Below, piece after piece: positions 18,115 through 28,709 of a DNA stretch of 64,000 bases (the stretch's first letter is position 1; the number at the start of each line of letters is the position of its first letter). The position numbers and the translations under genes were made by a program. The notes under the pieces are model-generated. The model was given only the letters and a program-made list of their open reading frames with translations, had not been told where the DNA came from and did not search any database. The stretch comes from Thalassospira indica (GTDB lineage: Bacteria; Pseudomonadota; Alphaproteobacteria; Rhodospirillales; Thalassospiraceae), in NCBI RefSeq assembly GCF_003403095.1, contig NZ_CP031555.1, forward strand, positions 2,088,001-2,152,000, read 5' to 3'.

Positions 18115-20289
18115 TCAGGACGCTGCGCGATCATGTGCCTGTTTGCGCAGATCATCCAGAATACCGTTGATCCGCGAACGCAGGTTTTCGACCTTCTGCG
18201 ATGCATCCTGTGCAGTTGCCAGAACCTGACTGGACAGTTCGCCTGTCTTACTGGTTTCATTGGCAACCTCGTTGATCGAGGCCGATACAGAACGCGTGCG
18301 ATCCGCAGCCCCGCGCACGTTGCGCGTGATCTCGTCGGTGGCGGCACCCTGTTCCTCGACCGCAGCCGAAATGGTGGTCGCGATCTCATTGATGTTTTCA
18401 ATGATACGGCCGATATCGCCGATGGCATTGACGGACTCACCGGTGGCTTTCTGAATGCCCGAAATCTGGCCAGAAATTTCCTCGGTGGCTTTTTCCGTCT
18501 GGTTGGCAAGGTTTTTGACCTCGGCCGCAACAACGGCAAAGCCTTTGCCGGCGTCACCTGCACGCGCCGCCTCGATGGTGGCGTTGAGGGCCAGAAGGTT
18601 GGTCTGCTCGGCAATATCAGTGATCAGCGCGATCACTTCACCAATGCGATCTGCCGACTGCGACAGACTGACAACCAGTTCGTTGGTTTCCTGCGCACGG
18701 TTGGATGCCTCGTTCGAAATGCGGGTCGATTCTGCCATCTGACGGTTGATTTCCGCATTCGATGCCGACAGCTGTTCGGTTGCGGCGGCAACGGTTTCAA
18801 CATTGCCGGTCGCTTCCTGTGCAGAGCTTGCAACTTCTTCGGTCTGACCCGAAACCAGCTCCGCGCTTGACGTCATCTGCCCGGAAACACCCTGCAGCTG
18901 ATCACCAAGGGCTGCGATCTCGTTGACGGCGCTTTCAACTTCGTTCTGCAAGGTGTCTGCAAGCGACAGCAATTCATCACGCAGCGCTTCGTTGCGTTCA
19001 TGATTAAGCCGTTCTTCCTCGGCCTGCATCTCCTGAACTTTGAGAGCGTTTTTCTTGAACACCTCAACAGCACGGCCCATGGCACTGATTTCATCATTGC
19101 CTTTTGCCGGAACTGCGACCTCAAGGTTGCCATCAGCAAGCTGAACCATGGTTTTCTGCAAAAGACCAAGGCGACGCAAAACGTTGCCACGGACATAGAG
19201 AACATAAATCAGAAGCGAAATCACAACACCAATGGCAGCAACAACAGTCAGTGCGGTCAGGCTCTGCTTTTCAACCACTGACGCCTCTGCCGCAGCCTGG
19301 TCTACCTCGGCATTCAGACCGGCGACCAGTTCGGCGACGCTGTTACGCATCGCGTCGGCATATTCACCACTCTGAACAACAAGTGCCTGGCTTTTTTCCG
19401 TCGCCTCAAGTTCACGTTTGCGCAGATCCGGCAGGCTGCCATCACCAACCGAAAGCTTCTGCATCTTGTCGATCAGATCGACATAAAATGCCTTGAGGCG
19501 GTCATTTTCAAGCTGATCAAGTTGGCTGAGTGCGTCGGTATATGTGCCGCGAATACGCACCGGGATGATTGACAGGCGTACAGCCTGTGTCTCGGTGGTG
19601 CTGGCAATAATCATGTTCGATGCCGCTGATCCCAGGCGTTCAAGCTCGAGAATCGGGGTGCGTGTATCGATTGCGGATGCGAATTTCTGGAAGGTTGAAA
19701 GAATTTCGTCCTTGTCCGCGCTGTATTTTTTCGAGGGATCATCAGCAAAGGAGGAGACATATTCGTTTCCTTGCGCAATGTCATTCTGGGTGTAGGACAA
19801 AACCGGCTTGAGGGTATCACCGTACCGCTTGGAGAGGTTCTGGAACTCTTCAAGCTTTCCGGCCTTTTCATCACTGATCTGGAAGCGTTCCTGGGTGACA
19901 TCATGCAACTGTTTGAGATTGTCCTCAAGCAGTGTGCGATTGTCATTGATGCTTGCGATGACAGCGGGCATGAAGCCGGTTGACTCGATTTCACTGATCA
20001 GAGCACCAAGCTCTTCAAGGCGCACCGCCAGTTCGTCATTGATGGCGGTTTCTTCTTCCGGATTGGCTGCTGCGACGATACGCGGGGCAATGGCGACGAT
20101 TTCTGCGCTACCGGTCGCCAGCGCTTGCGCTGCTGCAATCGGCGGAAGCTTTTCTTCCGTAATCGTCCTCAGCGCGCTGCCAAACTGATTGAAGGATACT
20201 GCGCCGACAATAGCGGAGATAACCGCCATCAATCCGACAACCGCAAACGATATCAACAGTTTGCTTTGAACCCCGAATTTAGTTCCCAT
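18115..20289 (-). CDS. Methyl-accepting chemotaxis protein (second of a tandem pair)
   Basis: A 724-residue chemoreceptor paralogous to the gene at 15503. TM1 ([20 protein letters not shown]) is at about 10-30. The helical periplasmic domain of about 290 residues shares landmarks with the first receptor ([25 protein letters not shown]) but is clearly diverged. TM2 is followed by HAMP and a signalling domain with long stretches identical to the paralogue, including [19 protein letters not shown]. The shared signalling halves and different sensor halves suggest duplication followed by ligand diversification. It ends in HDRAAS without a pentapeptide tether. No che or fla genes lie in the window. 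Confidence 0.93.
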   Translation of the reverse strand: MGTKFGVQSKLLISFAVVGLMAVISAIVGAVSFNQFGSALRTITEEKLPPIAAAQALATGSAEIVAIAPRIVAAANPEEETAINDELAVRLEELGALISEIESTGFMPAVIASINDNRTLLEDNLKQLHDVTQERFQISDEKAGKLEEFQNLSKRYGDTLKPVLSYTQNDIAQGNEYVSSFADDPSKKYSADKDEILSTFQKFASAIDTRTPILELERLGSAASNMIIASTTETQAVRLSIIPVRIRGTYTDALSQLDQLENDRLKAFYVDLIDKMQKLSVGDGSLPDLRKRELEATEKSQALVVQSGEYADAMRNSVAELVAGLNAEVDQAAAEASVVEKQSLTALTVVAAIGVVISLLIYVLYVRGNVLRRLGLLQKTMVQLADGNLEVAVPAKGNDEISAMGRAVEVFKKNALKVQEMQAEEERLNHERNEALRDELLSLADTLQNEVESAVNEIAALGDQLQGVSGQMTSSAELVSGQTEEVASSAQEATGNVETVAAATEQLSASNAEINRQMAESTRISNEASNRAQETNELVVSLSQSADRIGEVIALITDIAEQTNLLALNATIEAARAGDAGKGFAVVAAEVKNLANQTEKATEEISGQISGIQKATGESVNAIGDIGRIIENINEIATTISAAVEEQGAATDEITRNVRGAADRTRSVSASINEVANETSKTGELSSQVLATAQDASQKVENLRSRINGILDDLRKQAHDRAAS

Positions 20290-20798
20290 TCTATCTAACC
20301 TTTGTTTCCTGGCTGTCCCCGCATGGCTTCTGTGTCCCTGCAGGGTGTTTCTGACGCCACAGGATAAAATGGCATCCTGTATGGGTAGCGCCAGCTTGGA
20401 CCCCCTGAGTTGGCCCCATGAATTGGACCACGTGGCGTGTACTTCTTTAGTTTAATCTCTACTATCGGATTATTAATGAAAGAATATCAACGTGTCTGCA
20501 ACATCTATCCACGTATAGGACAGGACTATTCCGGGATAGGGGCGTGGCGTATGCCAGTAAAAGTTTAAAACGGTCGCCATTTTTCGCGATGTTCTGCCCG
20601 CCAACCACGCATGGCTGGACCTTGCCTGGTAAACAGGATATAGGAGCGTTCGAAATTTTCGTTCGCGTGTGTCGCGCCTGCGGATGCGCATGCTCTTCAT
20701 GCCCGAACGGGCTGGTCTCTCAGGGAACACCCGTATGACCGGCATGGTATCGCCCGATACCGTTCCAATATGAGTTCAATGACGACAGGTTACAGGTT
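20290..20798. promoter_or_regulatory. Long divergent intergenic region, chemoreceptor / yebC
   Basis: About 510 bases with no gene I can support. AT-rich DNA near 20445-20490 should include the receptor promoter. Open frames on both strands are short, start without ribosome-binding sites and show no recognisable sequence. No stable RNA was recognised. Confidence 0.3.
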
Positions 20799-21545
20799 AT
20801 GGCCGGCCATTCCCAATTTAAGAACATCATGCATCGCAAAGGTGCGCAGGATAAAAAGCGCGCCAAGATCTTCACCAAGCTCGCCCGCGAGATCACGGTT
20901 GCTGCAAAAATCAGCGAAGATATCGACAGCAACCCGCGTCTGCGCGCCGCGATCTCTGCTGCCCGTGCGCAGAACATGCCCAAGGACAATATCGATCGCG
21001 CGATCAAAAAGGCGACCGGTGCTGGCGAGGGCGACAACTATGAGGAAGTCCGTTACGAGGGCTACGGCACTGCTGGTGTTGCCGTGATTGTTGAAGCACT
21101 GACCGATAACCGCAACCGCACCGCATCCGAAGTCCGCGCAGCCTTTACCAAGCATGGCGGCAACCTGGGTGAAACCGGTTCGGTAGGCTTTATGTTCAAC
21201 CGCTTGGGCGAAATCGTCTACCCAGCAGACAAGGCCGGCGCAGAGGAAATCTTTGAAGCCGCCCTCGAAGCCGGTGCCGCCAACGTGGAATCCGATGATC
21301 AAAACCACGTCATCGATACCGAGATCGAAGACCTTAACGCCGTGCGCGAAGCCCTGACCGAAAAATTCGGTGATCCGGAAAGCGCAAAGATGGTGTTCCG
21401 TGCCACCACCGAAGCCGATATTTCGGTCGAGCAGGCTCAGAGCATCATGAAGCTTGTTGATGTTCTTGAAGATAACGATGACGTCCAGAATGTCTGGACC
21501 AACGTTAACTGGACCGACGAAATCGTCGCTGGCCTCGATAACTAA
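20799..21545 (+). CDS. yebC: YebC/PmpR family protein
   Basis: A 248-residue cytoplasmic protein of the YebC family (TACO1 in mitochondria). Members have been described as DNA-binding regulators and, more recently, as translation factors helping ribosomes at proline-rich sequences. The family hallmarks are intact: [31 protein letters not shown] at the N-terminus, [24 protein letters not shown], and [20 protein letters not shown]. As in many bacteria it sits directly upstream of ruvC, but a terminator at 21558 separates them here. Confidence 0.95.
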   Translation: MAGHSQFKNIMHRKGAQDKKRAKIFTKLAREITVAAKISEDIDSNPRLRAAISAARAQNMPKDNIDRAIKKATGAGEGDNYEEVRYEGYGTAGVAVIVEALTDNRNRTASEVRAAFTKHGGNLGETGSVGFMFNRLGEIVYPADKAGAEEIFEAALEAGAANVESDDQNHVIDTEIEDLNAVREALTEKFGDPESAKMVFRATTEADISVEQAQSIMKLVDVLEDNDDVQNVWTNVNWTDEIVAGLDN

Positions 21546-21557
21546 TTATTATTTGCC

Positions 21558-21594
21558 AACACCCGCCTTTCGCTTTTGAATGGCGGGTGTTTTG
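21558..21594 (+). terminator. Rho-independent terminator of yebC
   Basis: Perfect 10-bp stem AACACCCGCC (21558-21567) / GGCGGGTGTT (21582-21591) followed by TTTG. It separates yebC from ruvCAB and argues against any ruvC start upstream of about 21600. Confidence 0.85.
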
Positions 21595-21626
21595 TATCTG
21601 GAACCCGGTTTTGTTTGGGGGATGTA

Positions 21627-22157
21627 GTGGTCAGAGTGCTCGGGATTGATCCCGGTCTGCAGCGTACCGGTTGGGGGATCATTGATCTTGAAAACAACCG
21701 AATGCGTCATATCGCCAACGGGGTCGTGACTTCCACCCAGTCATTGACCCTGGCCGAGCGTCTTGATCAACTTCATACCGGCCTGATTGATGTGATCAGG
21801 ATCTGGACGCCTGACGAGGCCGCAGTTGAAGAAACCTTCGTCAACAAGAACCCTGTTTCGACCTTGAAGCTGGGGCAGGCGCGCGGTGTTGCGCTGCTTG
21901 CCCCTGCACGCAATGGCATTCCGGTAACGGAATATACACCCAATGCCGTCAAAAAGACTGTTGTTGGCGCAGGTCATGCTGCCAAACAGCAGGTCGAAAT
22001 GATGGTTTCGACCCTGCTGCCGGGATGTGACATTGCCGGGCCGGACGCCGCAGACGCCCTTGCGGTTGCCATCTGCCATGCGCAACATGCCGGAAACCGA
22101 TCGCTCGCCAGCACGATGGCTGCGTATCCAACACGAAACGGGAGAAAATACAGGTGA
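21627..22157 (+). CDS. ruvC: Holliday junction endonuclease RuvC
   Basis: Resolves Holliday junctions by paired nicking, working with RuvAB in recombinational repair. The frame encodes [16 protein letters not shown] (first catalytic Asp), [12 protein letters not shown] (Glu) and the C-terminal [16 protein letters not shown] (two Asp): the full catalytic tetrad. The GTG at 21627 was chosen, preceded by GGGGGA, giving 176 residues; a start further upstream would lie within the yebC terminator. Its stop overlaps the ruvA start by four bases (GTGA), implying translational coupling. Confidence 0.93.
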   Translation: MVRVLGIDPGLQRTGWGIIDLENNRMRHIANGVVTSTQSLTLAERLDQLHTGLIDVIRIWTPDEAAVEETFVNKNPVSTLKLGQARGVALLAPARNGIPVTEYTPNAVKKTVVGAGHAAKQQVEMMVSTLLPGCDIAGPDAADALAVAICHAQHAGNRSLASTMAAYPTRNGRKYR

Positions 22158-22858
22158 TCGCCAAACTGCGCGGAATTGTGGATTTCATCGGCGAAGACAG
22201 TGTCATTCTTGATGTCAATGGTGTCGGTTATCTGGTGTTCGCGTCGCGCCGTACTCTTTCGATGCTGCCGCCAAAGGGCGGGGATGCGGGCCTGATGATC
22301 GAAACTCACGTGCGAGAAGATCACATCCACCTTTATGGCTTTGCCGATAATGCCGAAAAGCAATGGTTTGCCTTGCTCACCACCGTTCAGGGGGTTGGGG
22401 CAAAAGTCGCCCTGGCGTTGCTGTCGGTGCTGAGCCCGACCGATCTTCTGCGTGCGCTGGCGTCACAGGATACCACGGCACTCTGCCGCGCGCCTGGGAT
22501 TGGGCCCAAGGTCGCAACCCGCATCGTCGGCGAACTCAAAGACAAGGCCGCCAAGCTTAATCTTGGCCCGGTCGCAGCCCCTGCAGCCCCGGGTGCCCCG
22601 GCTGGCGGCGACCCCAAACCCGGTGCCAAATCCAAGAAATCCGCCAAAGCCGGAGCAGATGTCAGCGCCAATGCAGCGCCCAGCGAAGCTGTCTTTGATG
22701 ACAGTGCCGTCCTGGCAGACGCAGTTTCGGCCTTGGTCAATCTTGGCTATGGCCGCTCCGAAGCATTTGGCGCGGTTGGCAAGGCCGCACAGCAGGCAGG
22801 TGACGACAAATCGATAGATACCCTGATTCGTCTGGGACTAAAGGAGCTTAGCGCGTGA
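22154..22858 (+). CDS. ruvA: Holliday junction DNA-binding protein RuvA
   Basis: Tetrameric junction-binding subunit that loads the RuvB motor. The 234-residue protein begins [25 protein letters not shown] (OB-fold domain I). The helix-hairpin-helix region follows, [18 protein letters not shown] and [20 protein letters not shown] Pro/Ala/Lys-rich linker near residues 140-170 is longer than in E. coli RuvA, and domain III ends the protein ([17 protein letters not shown]). GTG start at 22154 overlapping ruvC; the stop overlaps the GTG of ruvB in the same way, so ruvCAB forms one coupled unit. Confidence 0.95.
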   Translation: MIAKLRGIVDFIGEDSVILDVNGVGYLVFASRRTLSMLPPKGGDAGLMIETHVREDHIHLYGFADNAEKQWFALLTTVQGVGAKVALALLSVLSPTDLLRALASQDTTALCRAPGIGPKVATRIVGELKDKAAKLNLGPVAAPAAPGAPAGGDPKPGAKSKKSAKAGADVSANAAPSEAVFDDSAVLADAVSALVNLGYGRSEAFGAVGKAAQQAGDDKSIDTLIRLGLKELSA

Positions 22859-23916
22859 GCGAAGAAGAAGACCGTCTGCTCAGTGGCGAGCGTCGCGAAG
22901 AAGACCATCAGGACGGATCGCTGCGTCCGCGTCGGCTGGATGATTTCACCGGTCAGAAAGAAGTGCGTGAAAACCTTGATGTCTTCATCAGGGCCGCCAG
23001 TGCCCGCCAAGAGGCCATGGACCATGTTCTGTTCTTTGGTCCGCCGGGGCTTGGTAAAACGACGCTTTCGCAAATCGTTGCCAGTGAACTTGGTGTCGGC
23101 TTTCGCGCGACATCCGGGCCTGTGATTGCCAAGGCGGGTGATCTTGCAGCACTTCTTACCAACCTGCAGCCGCGTGACGTGCTGTTCATTGATGAAATCC
23201 ATCGCCTGAACCCGGCGGTAGAAGAAATCCTCTATCCTGCGATGGAAGACTTCCAGCTTGATCTGATCATCGGTGAGGGGCCGGCTGCGCGTTCTGTGCG
23301 GATTGATCTGCCGCCCTTTACGCTTGTCGGGGCGACGACCCGTTCGGGCCTTTTGACCACACCATTGCGGGATCGTTTCGGCATTCCGCTGCGGCTGCGT
23401 TTCTATGAACCCGAAGAACTGGTCAGTATCGTTGCGCGCGGTGCACGGCTTTTGAATTTTGACATGACCGAAGAAGGGGCAATGGAAATCGCCCGTCGGT
23501 CGCGTGGCACCCCGCGTATTGCCGGGCGTTTGTTGCGTCGTGTACGTGATTTCGCGGCTGTCGCGGAAAAGTCACCGGTTGATAAATTCATTGCTGATGC
23601 GGCGCTGACCCGGCTTGAGGTCGATAACCTTGGTCTTGATAGTCAGGACCGTCGCTACCTTAACTGTATAGCCAGCAACTATGGCGGTGGTCCGGTCGGT
23701 GTTGATACGCTGGCCGCAGCCCTTTCCGAAGAACGTGACACCATCGAAGACGTGATCGAGCCCTATTTGCTGCAACAGGGCCTGATACAGCGCACCCCGC
23801 GTGGGCGCATGCTGGGCGTGAAGGGCTTCAAGCATCTTGGTCTGACACCGCCACGCGAAGCGGGCGGCATGCCACTTTCCGATCTGTTTGATGGTCAGTC
23901 CGGGGAAAATTCCTGA
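22855..23916 (+). CDS. ruvB: Holliday junction branch-migration ATPase RuvB
   Basis: AAA+ hexameric motor driving branch migration on RuvA-bound junctions. The 353 residues show a normal N-terminal segment ([19 protein letters not shown]), Walker [13 protein letters not shown], Walker [12 protein letters not shown], sensor 1 LVGATTRSG, the arginine-finger region [14 protein letters not shown] and a C-terminal winged helix. GTG start at 22855 overlaps the ruvA stop; the stop overlaps the ybgC ATG by one base, joining the ruv unit to the tol operon. Confidence 0.97.
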   Translation: MSEEEDRLLSGERREEDHQDGSLRPRRLDDFTGQKEVRENLDVFIRAASARQEAMDHVLFFGPPGLGKTTLSQIVASELGVGFRATSGPVIAKAGDLAALLTNLQPRDVLFIDEIHRLNPAVEEILYPAMEDFQLDLIIGEGPAARSVRIDLPPFTLVGATTRSGLLTTPLRDRFGIPLRLRFYEPEELVSIVARGARLLNFDMTEEGAMEIARRSRGTPRIAGRLLRRVRDFAAVAEKSPVDKFIADAALTRLEVDNLGLDSQDRRYLNCIASNYGGGPVGVDTLAAALSEERDTIEDVIEPYLLQQGLIQRTPRGRMLGVKGFKHLGLTPPREAGGMPLSDLFDGQSGENS

Positions 23917-24377
23917 TGCCGCAATCAGATTATGACACGCTTCTGGGCCGCCTCGAAGGCACGCGGCATATCTTTCCTTTGATCGTTTATTACGAAGATA
24001 CAGATGCAGGCGGGATCGTTTATCACGCCAATTATCTTGCCTTCGCCGAACGGGCGCGTTCAGCGATGCTTAACCTGTTGGGCTTTACCAATCGAAATGT
24101 TGCAGAACGCCACAAAGTTGCCATAGCCGTTCGACACTGTACGGTCGATTTTAAACGTGCGGCACAGTTGGAAGATCGTCTGACGGTCGAAAGCAGGGTC
24201 ATCAAGCTTGGGGGCGCATCGCTTGGTTTCGAGCAAAAGATCAAGCGGGGCGGCGAGGAACTTGTGGTGATCGAGATTTATCTCGCCTGCATGTCGTTGG
24301 AAGGGCTGAGGGCACAGCGCCTGCCGGAAGAATTGAGAACAGTATTTAATCGATATCTCGATGTGAACAAGGACTGA
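23916..24377 (+). CDS. ybgC: Acyl-CoA thioesterase YbgC (Tol-Pal associated)
   Basis: Hotdog-fold thioesterase that hydrolyses acyl-CoA or acyl-ACP thioesters and is the usual first gene of tol-pal operons. The 153-residue protein has the 4-hydroxybenzoyl-CoA-thioesterase-type active-site block VYYEDTDAGGIVYHANYLAFAERAR, with the catalytic Asp and the following His-x-N-Y. It starts within the ruvB stop codon (one-base overlap) and is followed by tolQ after seven bases. Confidence 0.94.
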   Translation: MPQSDYDTLLGRLEGTRHIFPLIVYYEDTDAGGIVYHANYLAFAERARSAMLNLLGFTNRNVAERHKVAIAVRHCTVDFKRAAQLEDRLTVESRVIKLGGASLGFEQKIKRGGEELVVIEIYLACMSLEGLRAQRLPEELRTVFNRYLDVNKD

Positions 24378-24384
24378 CGGGAAT

Positions 24385-25116
24385 ATGGAAAATCAAGTGG
24401 TCGACGCGGTAACGCTGGGGCAGTCGGTCATGGCGCATGATATGTCTCTGTGGGGACTTTTCATGCAGGCTGGGCTGGTCGTCAAAACGGTGATGATCGG
24501 GCTTTTGCTGGCTTCTGTCTGGGTATGGGCGATTGTCATCGAAAAGGTCCTGCGGTTGCGCAAATTGCGTGCCCAAGCCAATACCTTCGAGGAAGCCTTC
24601 TGGTCAGGCGGATCACTTGAAGACCTGTATGACCGGATCGCCGATCAACCGCGCGATCCGATGTCGGCGATCTTTGTATCGGCCATGCGGGAATGGCGTC
24701 GTGCGAATGCCAAGGGGGTGCGTGGCGATACCATGCGGGCCCGCCTTCAGCAGCGCCTCGAAAAATCCATGGAAATCACCCTGGGTCGAGAAATGGACCG
24801 GGTTGAACGTTACATGACCTTCCTGGCCTCCGTTGGTTCGACGGCACCGTTCGTTGGCCTGTTCGGGACGGTCTGGGGCATCATGGTTTCGTTCCAGTCG
24901 ATTGCAGCATCCAAGAACACCTCGCTTGCGGTTGTCGCGCCGGGTATTGCCGAGGCGCTTTTTGCAACCGCTATGGGCCTTGTTGCCGCCATTCCGGCAG
25001 TTGTTGCCTATAACAAGATTTCCAGCGACCTGAACCGTTACAGCAACCGCCTTGAAGCCTTTGTGGACGAGTTTTCCTCGATCCTTTCGCGCCAACTTGA
25101 CGACACGAGAGACTGA
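24385..25116 (+). CDS. tolQ: Tol-Pal system channel protein TolQ
   Basis: Inner-membrane subunit of the proton-driven Tol motor, which energises TolA to keep the outer membrane attached during division. 243 residues, three TM helices: about 20-45 ([24 protein letters not shown] minus its ends), about 140-165 ([19 protein letters not shown]) and 175-200 ([20 protein letters not shown]). The large cytoplasmic loop lies between the first two. TolR follows after two bases. It is clearly distinct from the longer MotA-like paralogue at 3782. Confidence 0.96.
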   Translation: MENQVVDAVTLGQSVMAHDMSLWGLFMQAGLVVKTVMIGLLLASVWVWAIVIEKVLRLRKLRAQANTFEEAFWSGGSLEDLYDRIADQPRDPMSAIFVSAMREWRRANAKGVRGDTMRARLQQRLEKSMEITLGREMDRVERYMTFLASVGSTAPFVGLFGTVWGIMVSFQSIAASKNTSLAVVAPGIAEALFATAMGLVAAIPAVVAYNKISSDLNRYSNRLEAFVDEFSSILSRQLDDTRD

Positions 25117-25118
25117 TC

Positions 25119-25574
25119 ATGGGTATACAACTCGCATCCCGATCCGGCGGAGGAGGCCGACGCAGTCGCCGGGGTAACCGTCGTGCCGCGATGAGCGATA
25201 TCAACGTCACCCCGATGGTTGACGTTATGCTGGTGCTGCTTGTGATCTTCATGGTTGCAGCGCCGTTGATGACGGTCGGTGTCGAGGTCGATCTGCCAGA
25301 AACCAGCGCAGCCCCGATGACAGGTCAGGACGAACCGCTGGTGGTGTCGGTCTCGGCAGAAGGCACGATCTACATCATGGATAGCGAAATCGCGCAGGAC
25401 ACCCTGACCGAAAAGCTTACAGCCATCACCGAGAACAAGGCAGACACCCGCATTTTTGTGCGTGGTGACAAGGCGATTGATTATGGCCGCGTGATGCAAG
25501 TCATGGGTTTGATCAAGGACGCCGGCTTTAGCAAAGTCGCCCTGATCGCCGAATTGCCGGCAAAGGGTTCGTAA
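25119..25574 (+). CDS. tolR: Tol-Pal system protein TolR
   Basis: Bitopic partner of TolQ. A basic Gly/Arg-rich N-terminus (about 1-25) precedes [21 protein letters not shown], which holds the TM helix with the essential proton-binding Asp. The periplasmic domain (about 50-150) includes [23 protein letters not shown] minus ends and a C-terminal [19 protein letters not shown], the ExbD/TolR fold that contacts peptidoglycan. 151 residues, normal. tolA starts eight bases downstream. Confidence 0.96.
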   Translation: MGIQLASRSGGGGRRSRRGNRRAAMSDINVTPMVDVMLVLLVIFMVAAPLMTVGVEVDLPETSAAPMTGQDEPLVVSVSAEGTIYIMDSEIAQDTLTEKLTAITENKADTRIFVRGDKAIDYGRVMQVMGLIKDAGFSKVALIAELPAKGS

Positions 25575-25581
25575 TCGAATT

Positions 25582-26520
25582 ATGCTGCGCTACGCTCTCA
25601 TATCGCTTGGTCTGCATGCTGCATTGTTTATCGTGGCGTGGCTGGGCTTGCCTGATTTGTTTGATGAGACACCGCTGGATTTGCAGTCCATTTCGGTGGA
25701 GGTCGTGACGGTGGATGAATTTTCTGCTGCCCCGACCAAGGCGCTGCCCAAGCCCGAGCCGAAAGAGGAACCAAAACCGGCTCCGAAGCCAGAGCCAAAG
25801 CCTGAGCCCAAACCGGAACCAAAGCCCGAGCCCAAGCCGCAGCCCAAACCGGAACCAAAACCCGAACCGAAACCGGAGCCGGTACCGGAACCCAAACCGC
25901 AGCCGAAGCCGGAACCAGCACCCAAGCCAGAGCCGCTTCCGACCCCGGACGTCACAAAGCAGCCAGAGCCGCAGCCGACTGAACTTGCTGCCGTAAAACC
26001 GGCATCCAAGCCGACACCGCCCAAACCGGAACCGGTCAAAAAGCCGGAACCGAAAAAGGAAGAGCCGAAAAAGCGCGATCTTATGAGCGTTCTAAAGGAT
26101 GTCAGCAAACTGAAGGAAACGGCTCAGGCAACGCCAGAGCCGCAGCAAGAAGAAGCCCCGCAGGAAAATGCCAGCGAGGTTGTGGCAACCCGGCTTGATG
26201 CGAACCTGACCATGAGCGAGCTTGATGCGGTCAAACGTCAGATCGAAAAATGCTGGAGTCCGCCAGCCGGGGCCAAGGAAGCCGGCAACTTTGCAGTTGA
26301 AATTCATGTCAGCGCAAACCCGGATGGTACGGTCCGTCAGGCACGGATCAGCAACCTAAACGAAATCCAGGGCGATACTTCGCGCCGTACAATTGCGGAA
26401 AGCGCCCTGCGAGCAGTGCTAAATCCGCAATGCAGTCCTCTAAAACTGCCGCTGGATAAATACGAAATGTGGCGCACATTCACGTTCAATTTTGACATGC
26501 GTGAAATGTTGGGCCTTTAA
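25582..26520 (+). CDS. tolA: Tol-Pal envelope-spanning protein TolA
   Basis: Transmits TolQR force across the periplasm to TolB/Pal. Of 312 residues, about 5-22 are the N-terminal TM anchor (ISLGLHAALFIVAWLGL), residues about 50-170 are the low-complexity Pro-Lys-Glu spacer, and the C-terminal domain from about 215 (LDAVKRQIEKCWSPPAGAKEAGN minus ends) has the conserved paired cysteines around KCWSPP and NPQCSPL. The spacer replaces the Ala-rich helix of E. coli TolA with a stiff polyproline-type rod, as in many alphaproteobacteria. EF-P should matter for its translation. Confidence 0.93.
   Translation: MLRYALISLGLHAALFIVAWLGLPDLFDETPLDLQSISVEVVTVDEFSAAPTKALPKPEPKEEPKPAPKPEPKPEPKPEPKPEPKPQPKPEPKPEPKPEPVPEPKPQPKPEPAPKPEPLPTPDVTKQPEPQPTELAAVKPASKPTPPKPEPVKKPEPKKEEPKKRDLMSVLKDVSKLKETAQATPEPQQEEAPQENASEVVATRLDANLTMSELDAVKRQIEKCWSPPAGAKEAGNFAVEIHVSANPDGTVRQARISNLNEIQGDTSRRTIAESALRAVLNPQCSPLKLPLDKYEMWRTFTFNFDMREMLGL
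25740..26070 (+). repeat. Degenerate Pro-Lys-Glu codon repeat inside tolA
   Basis: Imperfect tandem copies of a 12- to 18-base unit encoding KPEP/KPEPKPQP run through the tolA spacer. Such tracts can change length by slippage or recombination. Copies differ by synonymous changes (CCG/CCC/CCA, GAG/GAA), indicating an old rather than fresh expansion. Confidence 0.8.
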
Positions 26521-26561
26521 CAAGCAACTTCTTGAACACGCGTGGAAAATAGCGAGGCAGG

Positions 26562-27932
26562 ATGACGATCAAGACCAACGCAATCAAACGATTTTGGGTA
26601 AATGGCAGTGTCGCGGCACTGTGCGCCCTTGCCGTTGTCGCTGGCCTGAATGTCGGGTTCATGTCGCCGGCAAAGGCGGAACTCCGGATTGATATTACCC
26701 GGGGTGAATTGAAGCCGATGCCAATTGCCGTCACCCGCTTTCCGGGCGAGGGTGTTGCCGAAACCGAGATTGGCCAAAACCTGACACAGGTAATTGCGGC
26801 GGATCTCGAACGGTCGGGGCTGTTCTCGCCGATCAATGAAAGGGCATTCATTCAGAGTGCAGCATCATTGGCGGTGAACCCGAACTTTGCTGAGTGGCGG
26901 GCCATCAATGCCCAGGCGTTGGTCAATGGTCGTGTTGTGACCGAACCAAACGGCCTGCTGCGTGTGGAATTCCGCCTTTGGGATGTGCTGGCTGAAACCC
27001 AGATGTCTGGCGTTGCGTACCGCACGCAGCCAAACAATTGGCGTCGGATCGCACACAAGATCGCCGACGAGATCTACAAGCGTATCACGGGTGAAACCGG
27101 CTATTTCGATACGCGCGTTGTCTATGTTTCGGAAACCGGTCCGGCAGATAACCGGAACAAACGGCTGGCCATCATGGATCAGGACGGTGCGAATCACCGG
27201 TTCCTCTCTGATGGACGGTTCCTTGTGCTGAACCCGCGGTTTTCTCCGACGGCACAGGAAGTCGTTTATATGTCGTACTTCAACGACAAGCCGCGCGTTT
27301 ATTTGTTGGATATTGATACCGGCGAGTTGGAATTGCTGGGTGATTTTCCGGGGATGACCTTCGCGCCCCGATTCGCACCAGACGGGAACTCGGTCGTGAT
27401 GTCGCAGGCACTTGACGGGAACAGTGAAATCTATCGACTGGACCTGCGCACGCGCCAAAAGCAGCAGCTTACGCGCCATCCGGCCGTGGATACTTCGCCT
27501 TCCTACTCGCCTGATGGTTCGCGCATTGCGTTCAACTCCGATCGCAGTGGTTCGCAACAACTTTACGTGATGAATGCTGATGGTGGCGGGGTACAGCGTA
27601 TCAGTTTCGGCGGTGGTTCTTATGCCACGCCGGTCTGGTCGCCACGCGGAGACCTGATCGCATTCACCAAATTACAAGGAGGTCGGTTCTATATCGGTGT
27701 CATGCGGCCAGATGGCAGTGGAGAAAGGCAACTGGCTGAGGGGTTCCTCGTCGAGGGACCTACATGGGCACCAAACGGTCGAGTTTTGATGTATCACCGC
27801 CAACACCCGTCCAGGGACGGTACCAAGGATCGCTTTCGTTTGTATTCGATTGATCTTACTGGTTATAACGAACGAGAGATCGTTACACCGGCGGATGGGT
27901 CGGATCCTGCATGGTCGCCCTTGATTCCCTGA
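26562..27932 (+). CDS. tolB: Tol-Pal periplasmic beta-propeller protein TolB
   Basis: Periplasmic protein that binds Pal and is released by TolA. 456 residues: signal peptide about 1-39 ending at AKA before [11 protein letters not shown]-terminal alpha/beta domain to about 170, then a six-bladed WD-like propeller with repeats such as [27 protein letters not shown] minus ends, [20 protein letters not shown] and [15 protein letters not shown]. The ribosome-binding site AGGCAGG lies just upstream. The last gene of the contiguous tolQRAB block; pal follows after 129 bases with its own likely promoter. Confidence 0.96.
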   Translation: MTIKTNAIKRFWVNGSVAALCALAVVAGLNVGFMSPAKAELRIDITRGELKPMPIAVTRFPGEGVAETEIGQNLTQVIAADLERSGLFSPINERAFIQSAASLAVNPNFAEWRAINAQALVNGRVVTEPNGLLRVEFRLWDVLAETQMSGVAYRTQPNNWRRIAHKIADEIYKRITGETGYFDTRVVYVSETGPADNRNKRLAIMDQDGANHRFLSDGRFLVLNPRFSPTAQEVVYMSYFNDKPRVYLLDIDTGELELLGDFPGMTFAPRFAPDGNSVVMSQALDGNSEIYRLDLRTRQKQQLTRHPAVDTSPSYSPDGSRIAFNSDRSGSQQLYVMNADGGGVQRISFGGGSYATPVWSPRGDLIAFTKLQGGRFYIGVMRPDGSGERQLAEGFLVEGPTWAPNGRVLMYHRQHPSRDGTKDRFRLYSIDLTGYNEREIVTPADGSDPAWSPLIP

Positions 27933-28061
27933 TATCTCAAGAGTATAGTCATCGCGAAGCACTGAATGCGATTCGCTTTAATCGCGGGCATTTTCGGTGT
28001 CGCGAGACATGGAAAACACCAACCTCGGGCGAATGCGTCCGGTGTTAAGGGGAAAACTTAA

Positions 28062-28556
28062 ATGAAACTTCGTATTCTGAGCGTTTTTGCTGCTGCCGCT
28101 CTTCTGGCTGCTTGTGAAACTGCACCTGATAGCACGGCAACCACTGGTGGCGACGGTGCAAGCACTTCTTCCAGCGCCTCGACTTCGACTTCTTTGGCTG
28201 AAAGCAGCCCTGAGTGGTTCGCTGTCAACGTTGGTGACCGCGTCTTCTTTGGTTTCGACAAATACGATCTTGCCGGTGAAGCACGTCGCACCCTCGAACT
28301 GCAGGCTGCTTGGCTGAAGAAATATCCGCAGTACAAAGTTGTTGTTGAAGGTCATGCCGACGAGCGCGGCACCCGTGAATACAACCTTGCACTCGGCGAA
28401 CGCCGCGCGAACTCGGTCAAAGATTACCTGATCGCTCTGGGCATCGACCCGTCGCGCATCGAGACCATTTCTTATGGTAAAGAGCGCCCGGTTGCTCTTG
28501 GCCATGACGAAGAAAGCTGGGCTAAAAACCGCCGCTCTGTATCGGTTATCCGTTAA
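28062..28556 (+). CDS. pal: Peptidoglycan-associated lipoprotein Pal
   Basis: Outer-membrane lipoprotein binding peptidoglycan and TolB. 164 residues with lipobox LLAAC (Cys 18), a short Ser/Thr-rich tether and a C-terminal OmpA-like domain containing VVVEGHADERGTREYNLALG and the ERRANSVKDYL helix. The ribosome-binding site AAGGGG lies immediately upstream. The 129-base spacer after tolB probably contains a promoter that allows the high expression typical of Pal. A terminator follows directly. Confidence 0.97.
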   Translation: MKLRILSVFAAAALLAACETAPDSTATTGGDGASTSSSASTSTSLAESSPEWFAVNVGDRVFFGFDKYDLAGEARRTLELQAAWLKKYPQYKVVVEGHADERGTREYNLALGERRANSVKDYLIALGIDPSRIETISYGKERPVALGHDEESWAKNRRSVSVIR

Positions 28557-28588
28557 GCGCGTGCAGGTGAAAGCCTGACTTGAAGATC

Positions 28589-28626
28589 AAGGCGCCTGTC
28601 CCGTTTGGGGCAGGCGCCTTATTTTT
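28589..28626 (+). terminator. Rho-independent terminator of pal
   Basis: A 14-bp stem with one wobble pair, AAGGCGCCTGTCCC (28589-28602) / GGGGCAGGCGCCTT (28607-28620), followed by ATTTTTG. Confidence 0.88.
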
Positions 28627-28709
28627 GCCGCCTGAAAATGTTTGAAAGTCACGACAGGTATTTCCATAGTGAACCTTCAAAGACTGAATTGACGAAAAAG
28701 GACCCGAAA

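Noticed and set aside
25740..26070. CRISPR-like or noncoding tandem repeat
   Set aside because: The repeats are in frame within tolA and encode its Pro-Lys-Glu spacer; no spacer-repeat alternation.
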